Source: Acinetobacter sp. ANC 4910 (GTDB lineage Bacteria; Pseudomonadota; Gammaproteobacteria; Pseudomonadales; Moraxellaceae). Taken from it: DNA of 64,000 bases. Below are positions 16,283-24,456 of the stretch, one piece after another. Numbering within the stretch: position 1 is the stretch's first letter; every line of letters starts with the position of its first letter. The stretch is taken from NCBI RefSeq assembly GCF_004331035.1, contig NZ_SJNT01000004.1, positions 276,760 through 340,759 of the forward strand, given 5' to 3'. A program made the translations under genes and the position numbers. The notes below the pieces were generated by a model. The model worked only from the letters and a program-made list of their open reading frames with translations, did not search any database and was not told the DNA's origin.

Positions 16283-18620
16283 ATTGAACACTGCCCTTAT
16301 TGGCTGTGCTATAAAGTGGAATGTTGAGCTCCTTTAATCGCTGTTGTGTCAGCTGACTCGGATGCCCATAACGGTTATTAAATCCAGCAGAGGCAATCGC
16401 AACTTTAGGTTTCAGTTGTTGTAGAAAACCATAAGCCGAACTATTTTTACTGCCATGATGACCTAAAACCAGAACATCTACTTTTAGATCTGGATAGCCC
16501 TTTAGAATCTGATACTCTGCCTCCCATCCAGCATCCCCCATAAGTAAAAAATTGGCATAGGGTTGAGCATTTTGCACTTGAATATAGAGCACACAAGAAA
16601 GTTCATTTTGATTGTTAGGCACTTCAGTTAATTGCTGCTGTTGTGGTGATAACACCTGAATCTTAACACCATCTAATTGCCATACTTGCCCTGAATGACA
16701 ATAGTGGAATTGAGATTCAGGCATTACTTGAACCTGCTCATTACTGTAAATCGTTTGAATAGGCAAACTAGAACGTAAAGAAAAATAGGCGCCGCTATGA
16801 TCCTGATCTAAATGAGTCAATACCAACTGATCTAGATCAGATATGCCTCGGCTATTTAAAAAAGGACGGATGAGTTGCTGTCCTACACTAAATTTTTGCT
16901 CATCATAATGACCACCCATATCAATCATCATCTGCTGATCATGATTTTGTAAGAAAACGGCTTGCCCTTGCCCAACGTCTAGAATTTGTAATTCAAAGGG
17001 ATGTTGTGATTCATCCAGTATAAAAATTGGTAAAAAGCAGACAATACTCCAACTTTTGGGCACGACTCCCCGAGGTAGAAATAAAATAATCAACCCGAGA
17101 ATCAGCCCAAACATCACGGTCCAGTTCATGGCAATATTTTGTACCGTTGAACCAAATATCTGATCGCCAGTATTTAAGATTGAAAGTAAAAAAGACACAC
17201 CAAGATCATTCAATTTAAATAACAGAATTCCTAATGGAGGAATAACCCACAAACACAAGGTTGCAATAATGCTTAATGGAACAACAAGGAGACTCAACCA
17301 CGGTAACGCCAGCAGATTGCTGAAAGGTGCAATCCAGACCACCTGTTGAAAAAAGATCAACATTAATGGCAATAGCGCTAAAAATATTTTCCATTGCGAT
17401 TCAAACAATATGCCTATATATAATTTAAGCTGTGCATAGCGCGTTAGCGTTAATTGCTCGGGCTGCTGTTGTAGGGTTTGATAAATTCTTAACAAGACTA
17501 AACAGGCGCAATAAGACAACCAAAAGGCAGCGGACAGAATACTAAATGGATCTAAAAATAGTAGAATTGCAGCACTGAGGAGGAGTACTTGCAAGGCTTG
17601 TAATTTGAATCTCAATAAAATCAATACAGCAAGAATACAACTAGTTAACAGCGTTCTTAATGCAGGAATTTCAAACCCAACAAAAGCGCTATACAGTAAT
17701 ACTCCCATACAAAATGGAATCGCCAATAAATAGGGTCTGGGATAATGCAAATACCAACTTGGTGCAAAACGGATAATCAACCGATGAATCATCCAACACA
17801 ACATTGCTGCAAAAATCAAAACATGGGGGCCAGAAATTGCCAATAAATGACTCAGTCCCATACGTTTAAATAGTTCTTCCACTTCGGGACTTAATAAACT
17901 TTGGTCGCCCGTTAACAAAGCCAAAAGTAACCCTGAATGATGTAATGATTGCTTTTGTAATGTATTTCGCAAAGTTAATCTTTGCTGCTCAATAGCCAAT
18001 AGTATTTTTGCAACCATCCGCTGCTGCTGCCTTACATAGGACATCAACCCCATAGCATAAAGCTGTTGCTCGGTTAGCTTTTCTGCGCTTTGCACTTGAA
18101 ATGCAGACATGATGTTCTGCTGTAAAAACCATTTTTCTTGATCAAAAGCACCTGCAATCGCATAACTATGTGCGGGTAAAACTTTTCCATGCAATCGATA
18201 ATATTGCCCCAATTCGAGCGAAGTGTCCGATGATGGATGGATATAAGCTAACCATTTCACAGGTTGCTTTCGATCATTCAGTACAACAATCTGTTGTTGA
18301 ATATGGTTGGATTGAAGCTGATTCAATGATTTTACGTGCACAATCACTTCGGCAGGTTTTACAGTCAATTCACGTAAATATAGGCGCTGTGTTAACGCAC
18401 TGTCTGCATATAAATAAGCCAAATTAAAACTAAGCAAGCACAACAAACTTCGCTGTATGAATTGAATCAAGTGCAAATTGAATTGTGGAAACTTAAAGAG
18501 AAGACCTTGAACAATCAGCCAAACAATTGCCAATAAAACACAAGTTTGACCTGTGAACGCCCAAACTTCCCCCATTCCTGCAATACCCAGAATCCAAGCG
18601 ATCAGTACGTAATACATCAT
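16212..18620 (-). CDS. comEC: DNA internalization protein ComEC/Rec2
   Basis: An 802-residue polytopic protein that forms the inner-membrane channel for single-stranded DNA in natural transformation. N-terminal helices are followed by a soluble OB-like region, then the Competence domain (GLSHLLAISGPHVLIF) with about ten helices, then a metallo-beta-lactamase-like domain with LTHLDQDHSG and VLGHHGSKNSS, and ASAGFNNRYGHPS near the end. The metal ligands are present, so the nuclease-like domain looks intact. Start may be either of two adjacent ATGs (18620, 18617). Its 3' end overlaps the acyltransferase gene by 71 bases. Confidence 0.93.
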   Translation of the reverse strand: MMYYVLIAWILGIAGMGEVWAFTGQTCVLLAIVWLIVQGLLFKFPQFNLHLIQFIQRSLLCLLSFNLAYLYADSALTQRLYLRELTVKPAEVIVHVKSLNQLQSNHIQQQIVVLNDRKQPVKWLAYIHPSSDTSLELGQYYRLHGKVLPAHSYAIAGAFDQEKWFLQQNIMSAFQVQSAEKLTEQQLYAMGLMSYVRQQQRMVAKILLAIEQQRLTLRNTLQKQSLHHSGLLLALLTGDQSLLSPEVEELFKRMGLSHLLAISGPHVLIFAAMLCWMIHRLIIRFAPSWYLHYPRPYLLAIPFCMGVLLYSAFVGFEIPALRTLLTSCILAVLILLRFKLQALQVLLLSAAILLFLDPFSILSAAFWLSYCACLVLLRIYQTLQQQPEQLTLTRYAQLKLYIGILFESQWKIFLALLPLMLIFFQQVVWIAPFSNLLALPWLSLLVVPLSIIATLCLWVIPPLGILLFKLNDLGVSFLLSILNTGDQIFGSTVQNIAMNWTVMFGLILGLIILFLPRGVVPKSWSIVCFLPIFILDESQHPFELQILDVGQGQAVFLQNHDQQMMIDMGGHYDEQKFSVGQQLIRPFLNSRGISDLDQLVLTHLDQDHSGAYFSLRSSLPIQTIYSNEQVQVMPESQFHYCHSGQVWQLDGVKIQVLSPQQQQLTEVPNNQNELSCVLYIQVQNAQPYANFLLMGDAGWEAEYQILKGYPDLKVDVLVLGHHGSKNSSAYGFLQQLKPKVAIASAGFNNRYGHPSQLTQQRLKELNIPLYSTANKGSVQFIQTQDQTMQLHFYRDQQRWLSR

Positions 18621-18658
18621 TATTTTTCATATTGTTTTTATGAGTGCCGCACATCATA

Positions 18659-18678
18659 AAGCCCACCGAGGTGGGCTT
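18659..18678 (-). terminator. Hairpin downstream of lolD
   Basis: AAGCCCACC (18659-18667) pairs with GGTGGGCTT (18670-18678) around a two-base loop, ahead of comEC. The T tract on the minus strand is short, so termination may be partial. Confidence 0.6.
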
Positions 18679-18703
18679 CAAGTACAACAGAATAATTTAA
18701 ATT

Positions 18704-19390
18704 TTATTGAGAGTCCGCCCAAAGCCCATCTTGCATATGCAAAATAGAATCTGCCGTTTGTGCCAATTGCTCATCATGAGTCACAATTAACATTGCCATG
18801 TTAAATTCTTGACGTAAATCGCTGAGTAATTCAAAAATTTTAACCGCAGTTTTCCGATCTAAATTACCTGTAGGCTCATCCGCCATCATTAAAGCTGGTT
18901 TTGCCACCAATGCACGTGCAAGCGCGACACGTTGGCGTTCGCCACCAGACAATTCGCCTGGCTTATGCGTTAAACGATGCGATAGCCCAACACGGTTTAA
19001 TAAATATTCTGCCTGTGCTTTGACATCTTTATAATTCGTCCCTTCACGCAACATTAAGGGCATCGCAACATTCTCTAAAGCCGAAAATTCAGGCAATAAA
19101 TGATGAAATTGATAAACAAAACCAAGATGCTGATTCCGTAAATACCCCCGCTCTGCCTCCCCCATATGGTCGAAGCGACGATCATTGAGCCAGACTTGTC
19201 CTTCTGTTGGACGATCTAATCCACCCAATACATGCAGCAAGGTACTTTTACCCGAACCACTTGACCCAACAATTGAAATAAACTCACCAGCATGGACTTT
19301 TAAAGATAAGCCTTTAATCACTTCAACCGTTGATTTGCCATCCGTAAAATGTTTGACCACATTTTTGGCTTCTAATACCACGTTACTCAT
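18704..19390 (-). CDS. lolD: Lipoprotein-releasing ABC transporter ATPase LolD
   Basis: A 228-residue ABC ATPase. Walker A is GSSGSGKST (42-50), the signature LSGGERQ (147-153) and Walker B MMADEPTGN (168-176). YQFHHLLPEF is characteristic of LolD. The LolCDE complex extracts mature lipoproteins from the inner membrane and hands them to LolA. The frame extends to 19426, but ATG 19390 is the proper start: it overlaps the lolC stop by 8 bases and gives the usual N-terminus. Confidence 0.93.
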   Translation of the reverse strand: MSNVVLEAKNVVKHFTDGKSTVEVIKGLSLKVHAGEFISIVGSSGSGKSTLLHVLGGLDRPTEGQVWLNDRRFDHMGEAERGYLRNQHLGFVYQFHHLLPEFSALENVAMPLMLREGTNYKDVKAQAEYLLNRVGLSHRLTHKPGELSGGERQRVALARALVAKPALMMADEPTGNLDRKTAVKIFELLSDLRQEFNMAMLIVTHDEQLAQTADSILHMQDGLWADSQ

Positions 19391-20618
19391 AACGTAAAGC
19401 CTCCGCAGGTTGAATTTTAGCAGCACGTAACGCTGGGTAAATCGTCGCTAAGAAACTTAAAATTAAAGAAAGACCGACAATAATCACCACATCTTGCCAT
19501 CTTAAATAGGATGGTAAGTAGTTAATGAAATAGGCATCAAATAAATGTAAACCGAGTGTCGTATTCACCCAGTCAATAAAACCACTGATTCCTGTCGCCA
19601 AAATAATACCTAAAACGGCACCGGCTACAGTACCAATGACCCCAATAACGGTACCCTGCACCATAAAAATCTTAGTAATAGTGGCAGGTGAAGCACCGAG
19701 AGTTCGCAAAATCGCAATATCCGCTTTCTTGTCAGTCACCACCATCACCAGTGAAGAGACAATATTAAATGCTGCAACCAAAACAATTAGGAACAACAGC
19801 AGGCTGACCATTGCCTTTTCCATCTGAATCGCACTGAACAAATTACCATGCGTATACGTCCAATCAGAAGCGTAATAGTTACCAGGCAATTCGCGTACAA
19901 TATCATTACTCACTTGTGGGGCAGCAAAAATATCATCCAGCTTTAAGCGAATCCCTTGTGCACCATCGGGTAGGCGAAGAAGCGTTGAAGCATCATTTAG
20001 TGCGATATAACCCATCATGGAGTCGACTTCCGCACCAATACTAAAAATACCGACAATTTTAAACCGCTTGAAACGTGGTACCACACCTGCTGGTGAAGGG
20101 GTCGCTTCCGGCAAGACCAAAGTAACACTATCATTCAAACCCAAGCCCAACGCATCCGTTAACTGCTTGCCTAAAACGATACCAAACTCACCTTTTTTTA
20201 ATTGATCAATATTACCTTCGACCATGTGGTCTTGAATAATCGAGACTTTTTTCTCGTATTTTGGCTCAATACCTGTCACCATAAGACCAGAAACCTGACC
20301 ATGGGCAGTGATCATACCCTGCAACTGCGTAAAGGGTGCAACACCTTTAACATGCTCATGCTGTTCAACTTTTTTTGCAAGTTCGGGCCAATCTGTTAAA
20401 ATTTGTGTTGATGAAACAGTGGCTTGAGGTATCATGCCCAGTACACGGTTTTTCAATTCTCGGTCAAATCCATTCATCACAGATAAAACTGTAATGAGGA
20501 CAGCCACACCTAATGTGAGACCGATCATTGAAACCAGAGCAATAAAAGAAATAAAGTGGTTGCTACGCCGTGCGCGAGTATATCTTAGCCCGATGTACAG
20601 CGAGATTGGTTTAAACAT
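19383..20618 (-). CDS. lolC: Lipoprotein-releasing ABC transporter permease LolC/LolE
   Basis: A 411-residue permease: an N-terminal helix (FISFIALVSMIGLTLGVAVLITVLSVM), a large periplasmic domain, and three C-terminal helices including MVVTDKKADIAILRTLGAS, the MacB/FtsX coupling motif. Opening FKPISLYIGLRY matches LolC/LolE. Only one permease gene is present beside lolD, as in species that use a homodimeric LolF-type permease or have a second gene elsewhere. The frame starts at 20642, but ATG 20618 fits the family. The PilZ gene begins only 25 bases away on the other strand. Confidence 0.9.
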   Translation of the reverse strand: MFKPISLYIGLRYTRARRSNHFISFIALVSMIGLTLGVAVLITVLSVMNGFDRELKNRVLGMIPQATVSSTQILTDWPELAKKVEQHEHVKGVAPFTQLQGMITAHGQVSGLMVTGIEPKYEKKVSIIQDHMVEGNIDQLKKGEFGIVLGKQLTDALGLGLNDSVTLVLPEATPSPAGVVPRFKRFKIVGIFSIGAEVDSMMGYIALNDASTLLRLPDGAQGIRLKLDDIFAAPQVSNDIVRELPGNYYASDWTYTHGNLFSAIQMEKAMVSLLLFLIVLVAAFNIVSSLVMVVTDKKADIAILRTLGASPATITKIFMVQGTVIGVIGTVAGAVLGIILATGISGFIDWVNTTLGLHLFDAYFINYLPSYLRWQDVVIIVGLSLILSFLATIYPALRAAKIQPAEALRYE

Positions 20619-20643
20619 ACCATCTAGTCCGAGGTAATACATT

Positions 20644-21213
20644 ATGGAAAATTTACAGCATCAAAGCGCCTCAGCGGAACGTCGCGTTATGTCACGTATC
20701 GATGCTGCCTTGCGAATTAATTATCAGATTATTTCTGATGATGTTGCTCTTAATGATCCTTACGATCCAAATTTTGTCTTGCCCCGCTATTTTCTACTAC
20801 TCGCAGAATTAGATCAATTTGATCTGGCATTAAACTACGAATTAGAACAATTAACTGAAAAAGATCAACAAATTGCTCGAATATTATCCTTATTCAATCA
20901 AAAATTAAACCTGATTACAGGGTCTTTATACGATGCAATTGTACAGTCCATGTTACCTGTACCCGAACATGTCAATTTTTCAGAGAGCGGATTTAGTTTT
21001 CATAGTGATCGTGAAATTCAGGAAGGTACTTATATCCATGTTACCTTAAGTCATCCTGAAAACTTCTTTCATATTGCTGCGACTGCGCAAGTGGTATATA
21101 GCCGTGATGAAGGGAAAGGAAAATACCGTACAGGTGCATATTTTATTACCCTACATCCGCAAGATCGAGTCAAACTGGCTGAATGTGTCAGCTTTGAACA
21201 ATCTCACGACTAG
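20644..21213 (+). CDS. Atypical PilZ domain protein (possible c-di-GMP receptor)
   Basis: A 189-residue protein. RVMSR (14-18) is an RxxxR motif and NFSESG near residue 114 an N-x-S-x-x-G motif, the two c-di-GMP-binding signatures of PilZ domains. In canonical PilZ they are about 25 residues apart; here some 95 helix-forming residues separate them, resembling the tetrameric 'tPilZ' architecture described for Xanthomonas. The C-terminal beta barrel follows (YIHVTLSHP, HIAATAQVVYSR, YRTGAYFITL). The start at 20644 is needed to keep RxxxR. No Shine-Dalgarno is seen. It diverges from lolC with a 25-base gap. Confidence 0.75.
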   Translation: MENLQHQSASAERRVMSRIDAALRINYQIISDDVALNDPYDPNFVLPRYFLLLAELDQFDLALNYELEQLTEKDQQIARILSLFNQKLNLITGSLYDAIVQSMLPVPEHVNFSESGFSFHSDREIQEGTYIHVTLSHPENFFHIAATAQVVYSRDEGKGKYRTGAYFITLHPQDRVKLAECVSFEQSHD

Positions 21214-21222
21214 ACTCATGGA

Positions 21223-22134
21223 CTATCTGGTTCGCTTTAATTTAAGAGCGAGTTCTTTGCTCGCTTTTAAATCTCGATAAAAATAGATAAATAAACCGAA
21301 CAATAAAATACCCGCCCCCACAAAAACCATGAATGACAACATTTCCTGATTCAGTATTGCCCCAATCAACATCGCTAAAATTGGCGTCATGACGGTGGTT
21401 AATGAAATTGTGGTCGGTTGTAAGTTTTGGACCAATTTAAAATAACAAAACATTGCAATCAGGGATGCCATGATCACGGTATACAACAATGCCAACACCG
21501 ATTTCATTTGTGGCATATGCGTGGGTGCATACTGCCAAATGAAAGGAATCAAACACGCTGCCGCAATACTTGAAATCAGAATCGATCCTGCTGCTTGTGC
21601 AATCGGATTAATGGGCGCATTAACTTTTTTAACCCAGAACATCGATAAAGCATAAATAAATACGCTCATCAGCATCAATAGAATACCAATCGGATGTACA
21701 TGCTGCTGGCTGCCTGTAAAGCAAATAATCGCTAAACCTGACACCGAAATGGTCATGCCCATCCATTGCAGACGATGTAAATGCTGCTGAAAAGCAAAGC
21801 GACCTATCAGCCCCGCCATAATGGGAGCTAGGCCAAACATTAAGGCAATCATCCCCGATGATAAATATTGGGTCGCCATATACGTAAAAATTTGCGAACC
21901 AATAAAACTCGCGGCACCTGCGAAATAGCTTTGTAAGCTCATGCGATCAAAGGGCAGATGAACTTTAAGAACATAAACCAGTCCTAAAGCCAACGGCAAT
22001 GCAATAAAAAAGCGCAACACCAAAGCCCACATTAAATGTAAATCAGAAACACTCCATACAATGGCTAAAGGCGTTGTTGCCCAAATGAATACCAATAATG
22101 CATAAGTAGACGCCAAATTGGCTTTGGATGGCAT
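21223..22134 (-). CDS. EamA/DMT family transporter
   Basis: A 303-residue inner-membrane protein with ten predicted helices in two EamA repeats (1-140 and 150-295); FIWATTPLAIVW near the N-terminus and APIMAGLIGRF at the end of the first repeat are typical. It probably exports small metabolites; the substrate cannot be inferred. The C-terminus is basic (RDLKASKELALKLKRTR). The frame reaches a GTG at 22146; ATG 22134 is preferred. It starts 12 bases after the YaiI-type gene and is probably cotranscribed with it. Confidence 0.85.
   Translation of the reverse strand: MPSKANLASTYALLVFIWATTPLAIVWSVSDLHLMWALVLRFFIALPLALGLVYVLKVHLPFDRMSLQSYFAGAASFIGSQIFTYMATQYLSSGMIALMFGLAPIMAGLIGRFAFQQHLHRLQWMGMTISVSGLAIICFTGSQQHVHPIGILLMLMSVFIYALSMFWVKKVNAPINPIAQAAGSILISSIAAACLIPFIWQYAPTHMPQMKSVLALLYTVIMASLIAMFCYFKLVQNLQPTTISLTTVMTPILAMLIGAILNQEMLSFMVFVGAGILLFGLFIYFYRDLKASKELALKLKRTR
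21241..21271 (+). terminator. Terminator of the PilZ gene, inside the convergent EamA gene
   Basis: AGCGAG (21247-21252) pairs with CTCGCT (21260-21265), extended by A/T pairs, then TTTT. It lies within the last codons of the EamA gene on the other strand. Confidence 0.65.
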
Positions 22135-22146
22135 AGTCAATTCCAC

Positions 22147-22623
22147 TTAAACGCTTGTTTTGCGCTTTTGCTTTTGAATAGTTTGATCAAGACTGCTCGA
22201 AAATTCGCGTTTATCACGCTCTGAAATTGGTGGTGGTCCGCCAGTTTGTACGCCCGCCCCTCGCAAGGTGTCCATAAAATCACGTAAATGTAAGCGTGCT
22301 TTGACATTAGCCGTCGTATAAATTTCACCCCGAGGATGAATCGCAATTCCCCCGTTCTCAATCACCTGAGCCGCCAAAGGAATATCTTGTGTCACCACAA
22401 TGTCATTGGCTTGCATACGCGACACAATTTCTTGATCGGCAGCATCTGCACCACTCATCACTTGTATGGAGTTAATACGGACAGAAGGCGTAATCCCCAC
22501 GTTTTGATTGGCAACAAAGGTTACTTCTAACTGATAGCGATCTGAAGCACGTAAAATGACTTCACGTAAAATTTTTGGTAATGCATCGGCATCAACCCAA
22601 AGTTTAAAAGGCAGCACAGGCAT
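22147..22623 (-). CDS. YaiI/YqxD family (DUF188) protein
   Basis: A 158-residue cytoplasmic protein. [19 protein letters not shown] (8-26) is the family's opening acidic motif; [13 protein letters not shown] and [16 protein letters not shown] are the PIN-like acidic core. By fold it may be a metal-dependent nuclease, but no activity is established that I know of. The C-terminus is basic and probably disordered ([18 protein letters not shown]). It leads into the EamA gene. Confidence 0.87.
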   Translation of the reverse strand: MPVLPFKLWVDADALPKILREVILRASDRYQLEVTFVANQNVGITPSVRINSIQVMSGADAADQEIVSRMQANDIVVTQDIPLAAQVIENGGIAIHPRGEIYTTANVKARLHLRDFMDTLRGAGVQTGGPPPISERDKREFSSSLDQTIQKQKRKTSV

Positions 22624-22907
22624 CTACGATATTAAAAAATTCCACTCAGTGTAGCAAAAAGCCAAGCATTACTCTGCTGTTCATTTTAAATATACTTGAA
22701 AAGTATAATATTATTAAAAAAGTAAATGAAAACAAATCGTTTATTTAAAATCAGGATAATCACAAATATACAACATGCTTTCCCTTCTCAGTCCAGATTC
22801 ATCACTTAGTTTATATTTTTATCCTTATTTTCATTCAGATAGACTTGAAATCTTCAAATCACCCTCGATTAATAGATTAAAGCCACTGAACATTCAAAAT
22901 TGTGCTT

Positions 22908-23837
22908 ATGAAAAATCAAAACAGACCAGAAATGATCAGCATCGAAGATCAAAACTTCGGTAGCCATGTAGAGCATTGGAATCTGCTGACAGAAAATCCA
23001 ACCACTGAAGTTCCCAAATGGTTAGGTCTGGCACTTGATGCACCCATTATGCCGATGGGACTTTGCCGTGAAGAATGTGATATGGATGCATCTGTATGGC
23101 TGATTCAAGGTCCGAGCAAAGAAAAAGTACAACTATGCCAAGTCATTGCAGTGGAAAACAACAAACCTAAAGCGGTTAAAACTGCTTTTCCAAGTTTTGA
23201 AAGCCCCTACAAAGTCAAAGCCTCAATTGAGCGTATTATTACCTGTGAATCCAATACTCAAGCGGTACTGCGTTTAAATTTAGGTGACAACAGCATTGTC
23301 TATGCCTTTGATAGCCTCTATAGCGTGAACCATGATCAATACCAAAAAGATCAAACGTACTTAGTCCAATTAAATGCATGGGCCTATGAATTAGAAGCAG
23401 TTTCTGAACATGAGCAACTGGTTGTAGATGATCCAGCTTCAATTAAGCACCATCGTGCCTTGAACGATATTCTTGCAGCCAATGATGGCATTGCACCAGC
23501 CAACCTACAAGAACAAATCGATGCTTGGGAACCTAAGTGTGAAGATGACAAAGCACCTGTCACAGTAGATTTCTCCAAAATGGTTGCTTATTTGTATGGC
23601 GAAAAAATGGGGCAGGAAGATGAAGCTTGGTTCCAAGGTAATATTGTTGGCAAAACCAGCCTACAATTTATGGGACAAGAATATACACTCTATGATGTCA
23701 CGCTCATTCATGATGAAAACCAAGAAGCCACGCTGATTCGTATTGCGACCAAAGATGATCAATATAAACATTTTAATATTGGTCAATACATTCGTGGCAA
23801 TATTTGGGTTCAAGTGAGTATTCACTCAAAAAATTAG
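22908..23837 (+). CDS. Hypothetical protein (309 aa)
   Basis: I do not recognise this protein. It has no signal peptide or membrane helix, is acidic, and is rich in Asp/Glu/Gln. Visible features are a WLIQGPSKEKVQLCQVIAVE strand pair, four cysteines spread through the chain (around LCREECD, ERIITCES, EPKCEDD), and a beta-rich C-terminal third (FMGQEYTLYDVTLIHDENQ). The second half looks like repeated small beta domains binding something extended. No Shine-Dalgarno is convincing for any ATG; 22908 is the first. It stands alone and ends in a long hairpin. Length and codon use make it a real gene, probably Acinetobacter-specific. Confidence 0.72.
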   Translation: MKNQNRPEMISIEDQNFGSHVEHWNLLTENPTTEVPKWLGLALDAPIMPMGLCREECDMDASVWLIQGPSKEKVQLCQVIAVENNKPKAVKTAFPSFESPYKVKASIERIITCESNTQAVLRLNLGDNSIVYAFDSLYSVNHDQYQKDQTYLVQLNAWAYELEAVSEHEQLVVDDPASIKHHRALNDILAANDGIAPANLQEQIDAWEPKCEDDKAPVTVDFSKMVAYLYGEKMGQEDEAWFQGNIVGKTSLQFMGQEYTLYDVTLIHDENQEATLIRIATKDDQYKHFNIGQYIRGNIWVQVSIHSKN

Positions 23838-23860
23838 TTTTTTCATTAAGATAGCGTTAA

Positions 23861-23912
23861 AAGAACGGAATACAAAGCATCATTGCTCAATGACGATCTG
23901 TATTCCGTTCTT
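23861..23912 (+). terminator. Long stem-loop after the 22908 gene
   Basis: AAGAACGGAATACA (23861-23874) pairs perfectly with TGTATTCCGTTCTT (23899-23912), and the inner bases form a second stem (TCATTG/CAATGA). The T tract is short (TTT), so it is an imperfect terminator or a processed mRNA end. Confidence 0.6.
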
Positions 23913-24258
23913 TCGTATTTATTCTCATCAAAAGCATAGTCTCATATTTCTACTTATATTTTATCCACATTTTTTATTTTAAGATTCTTTTTTAAATTCA
24001 AATAAAGCTGAGTTATCCACAGTTTTAAATTTATTTACCTATTCATTCAAATTAAAATAAAAAGATAAATTAAAACATAGAGTTATTATAATATTCATTT
24101 AATATACGATTTATCTAATATGGATGATTTATTTAAGTTTTAAATATGACGGATTTGCGAATTAATGCCAATTAGTACTTTATTTAGTCAATTTTTTATG
24201 CTTATAATATGAACAAGCAATAGGATTTAACGATAATATAGATCGGAATGAAATATCT
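23913..24258. other. AT-rich intergenic region with two perfect DnaA boxes
   Basis: No ORF of note on either strand until 24259. TTATCCACA occurs at 23961-23969 and 24013-24021, same orientation, 52 bases apart (about five helical turns), within very AT-rich DNA. TATAAT at 24203-24208 could be the -10 for the 46-residue gene that follows; its -35 is weak. Confidence 0.6.
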
Positions 24259-24399
24259 ATGAAAATCGTACAAGAAGAAAATTTACAGCGCGTTGAAACA
24301 CAACTTGAACAACGCTACCCACTTGATATGATGTCATGCATTTTTTTTATTTTTGGCATGATGTCATCGGCTTATATTCTGCACCACTTTATTCTTTAA
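24259..24399 (+). CDS. 46-residue small membrane protein
   Basis: ATG at 24259, TAA at 24397-24399. The N-terminal 20 residues are charged and helical (MKIVQEENLQRVETQLEQRY); residues about 23-46 form a hydrophobic helix (MMSCIFFIFGMMSSAYIL). A consensus -10 lies about 50 bases upstream and a strong terminator 16 bases downstream, giving it its own transcription unit. The start lacks a strong Shine-Dalgarno. Such single-span small proteins often bind a larger membrane complex; the partner is unknown here. Confidence 0.6.
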   Translation: MKIVQEENLQRVETQLEQRYPLDMMSCIFFIFGMMSSAYILHHFIL

Positions 24400-24414
24400 T
24401 TTTACGCTTAAAAT

Positions 24415-24445
24415 AAAAAAACCCATCTTATTCAGATGGGTTTTT
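24415..24445. terminator. Bidirectional terminator between the small membrane protein and serC
   Basis: CCCATCT (24422-24428) pairs with AGATGGG (24434-24440), with A6 before and T5 after. Confidence 0.88.
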
Positions 24446-24456
24446 GCATATTGGGA

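Noticed and set aside
23961..24021. oriC
   Set aside because: Only two DnaA boxes, and neither dnaA nor other origin genes are near.
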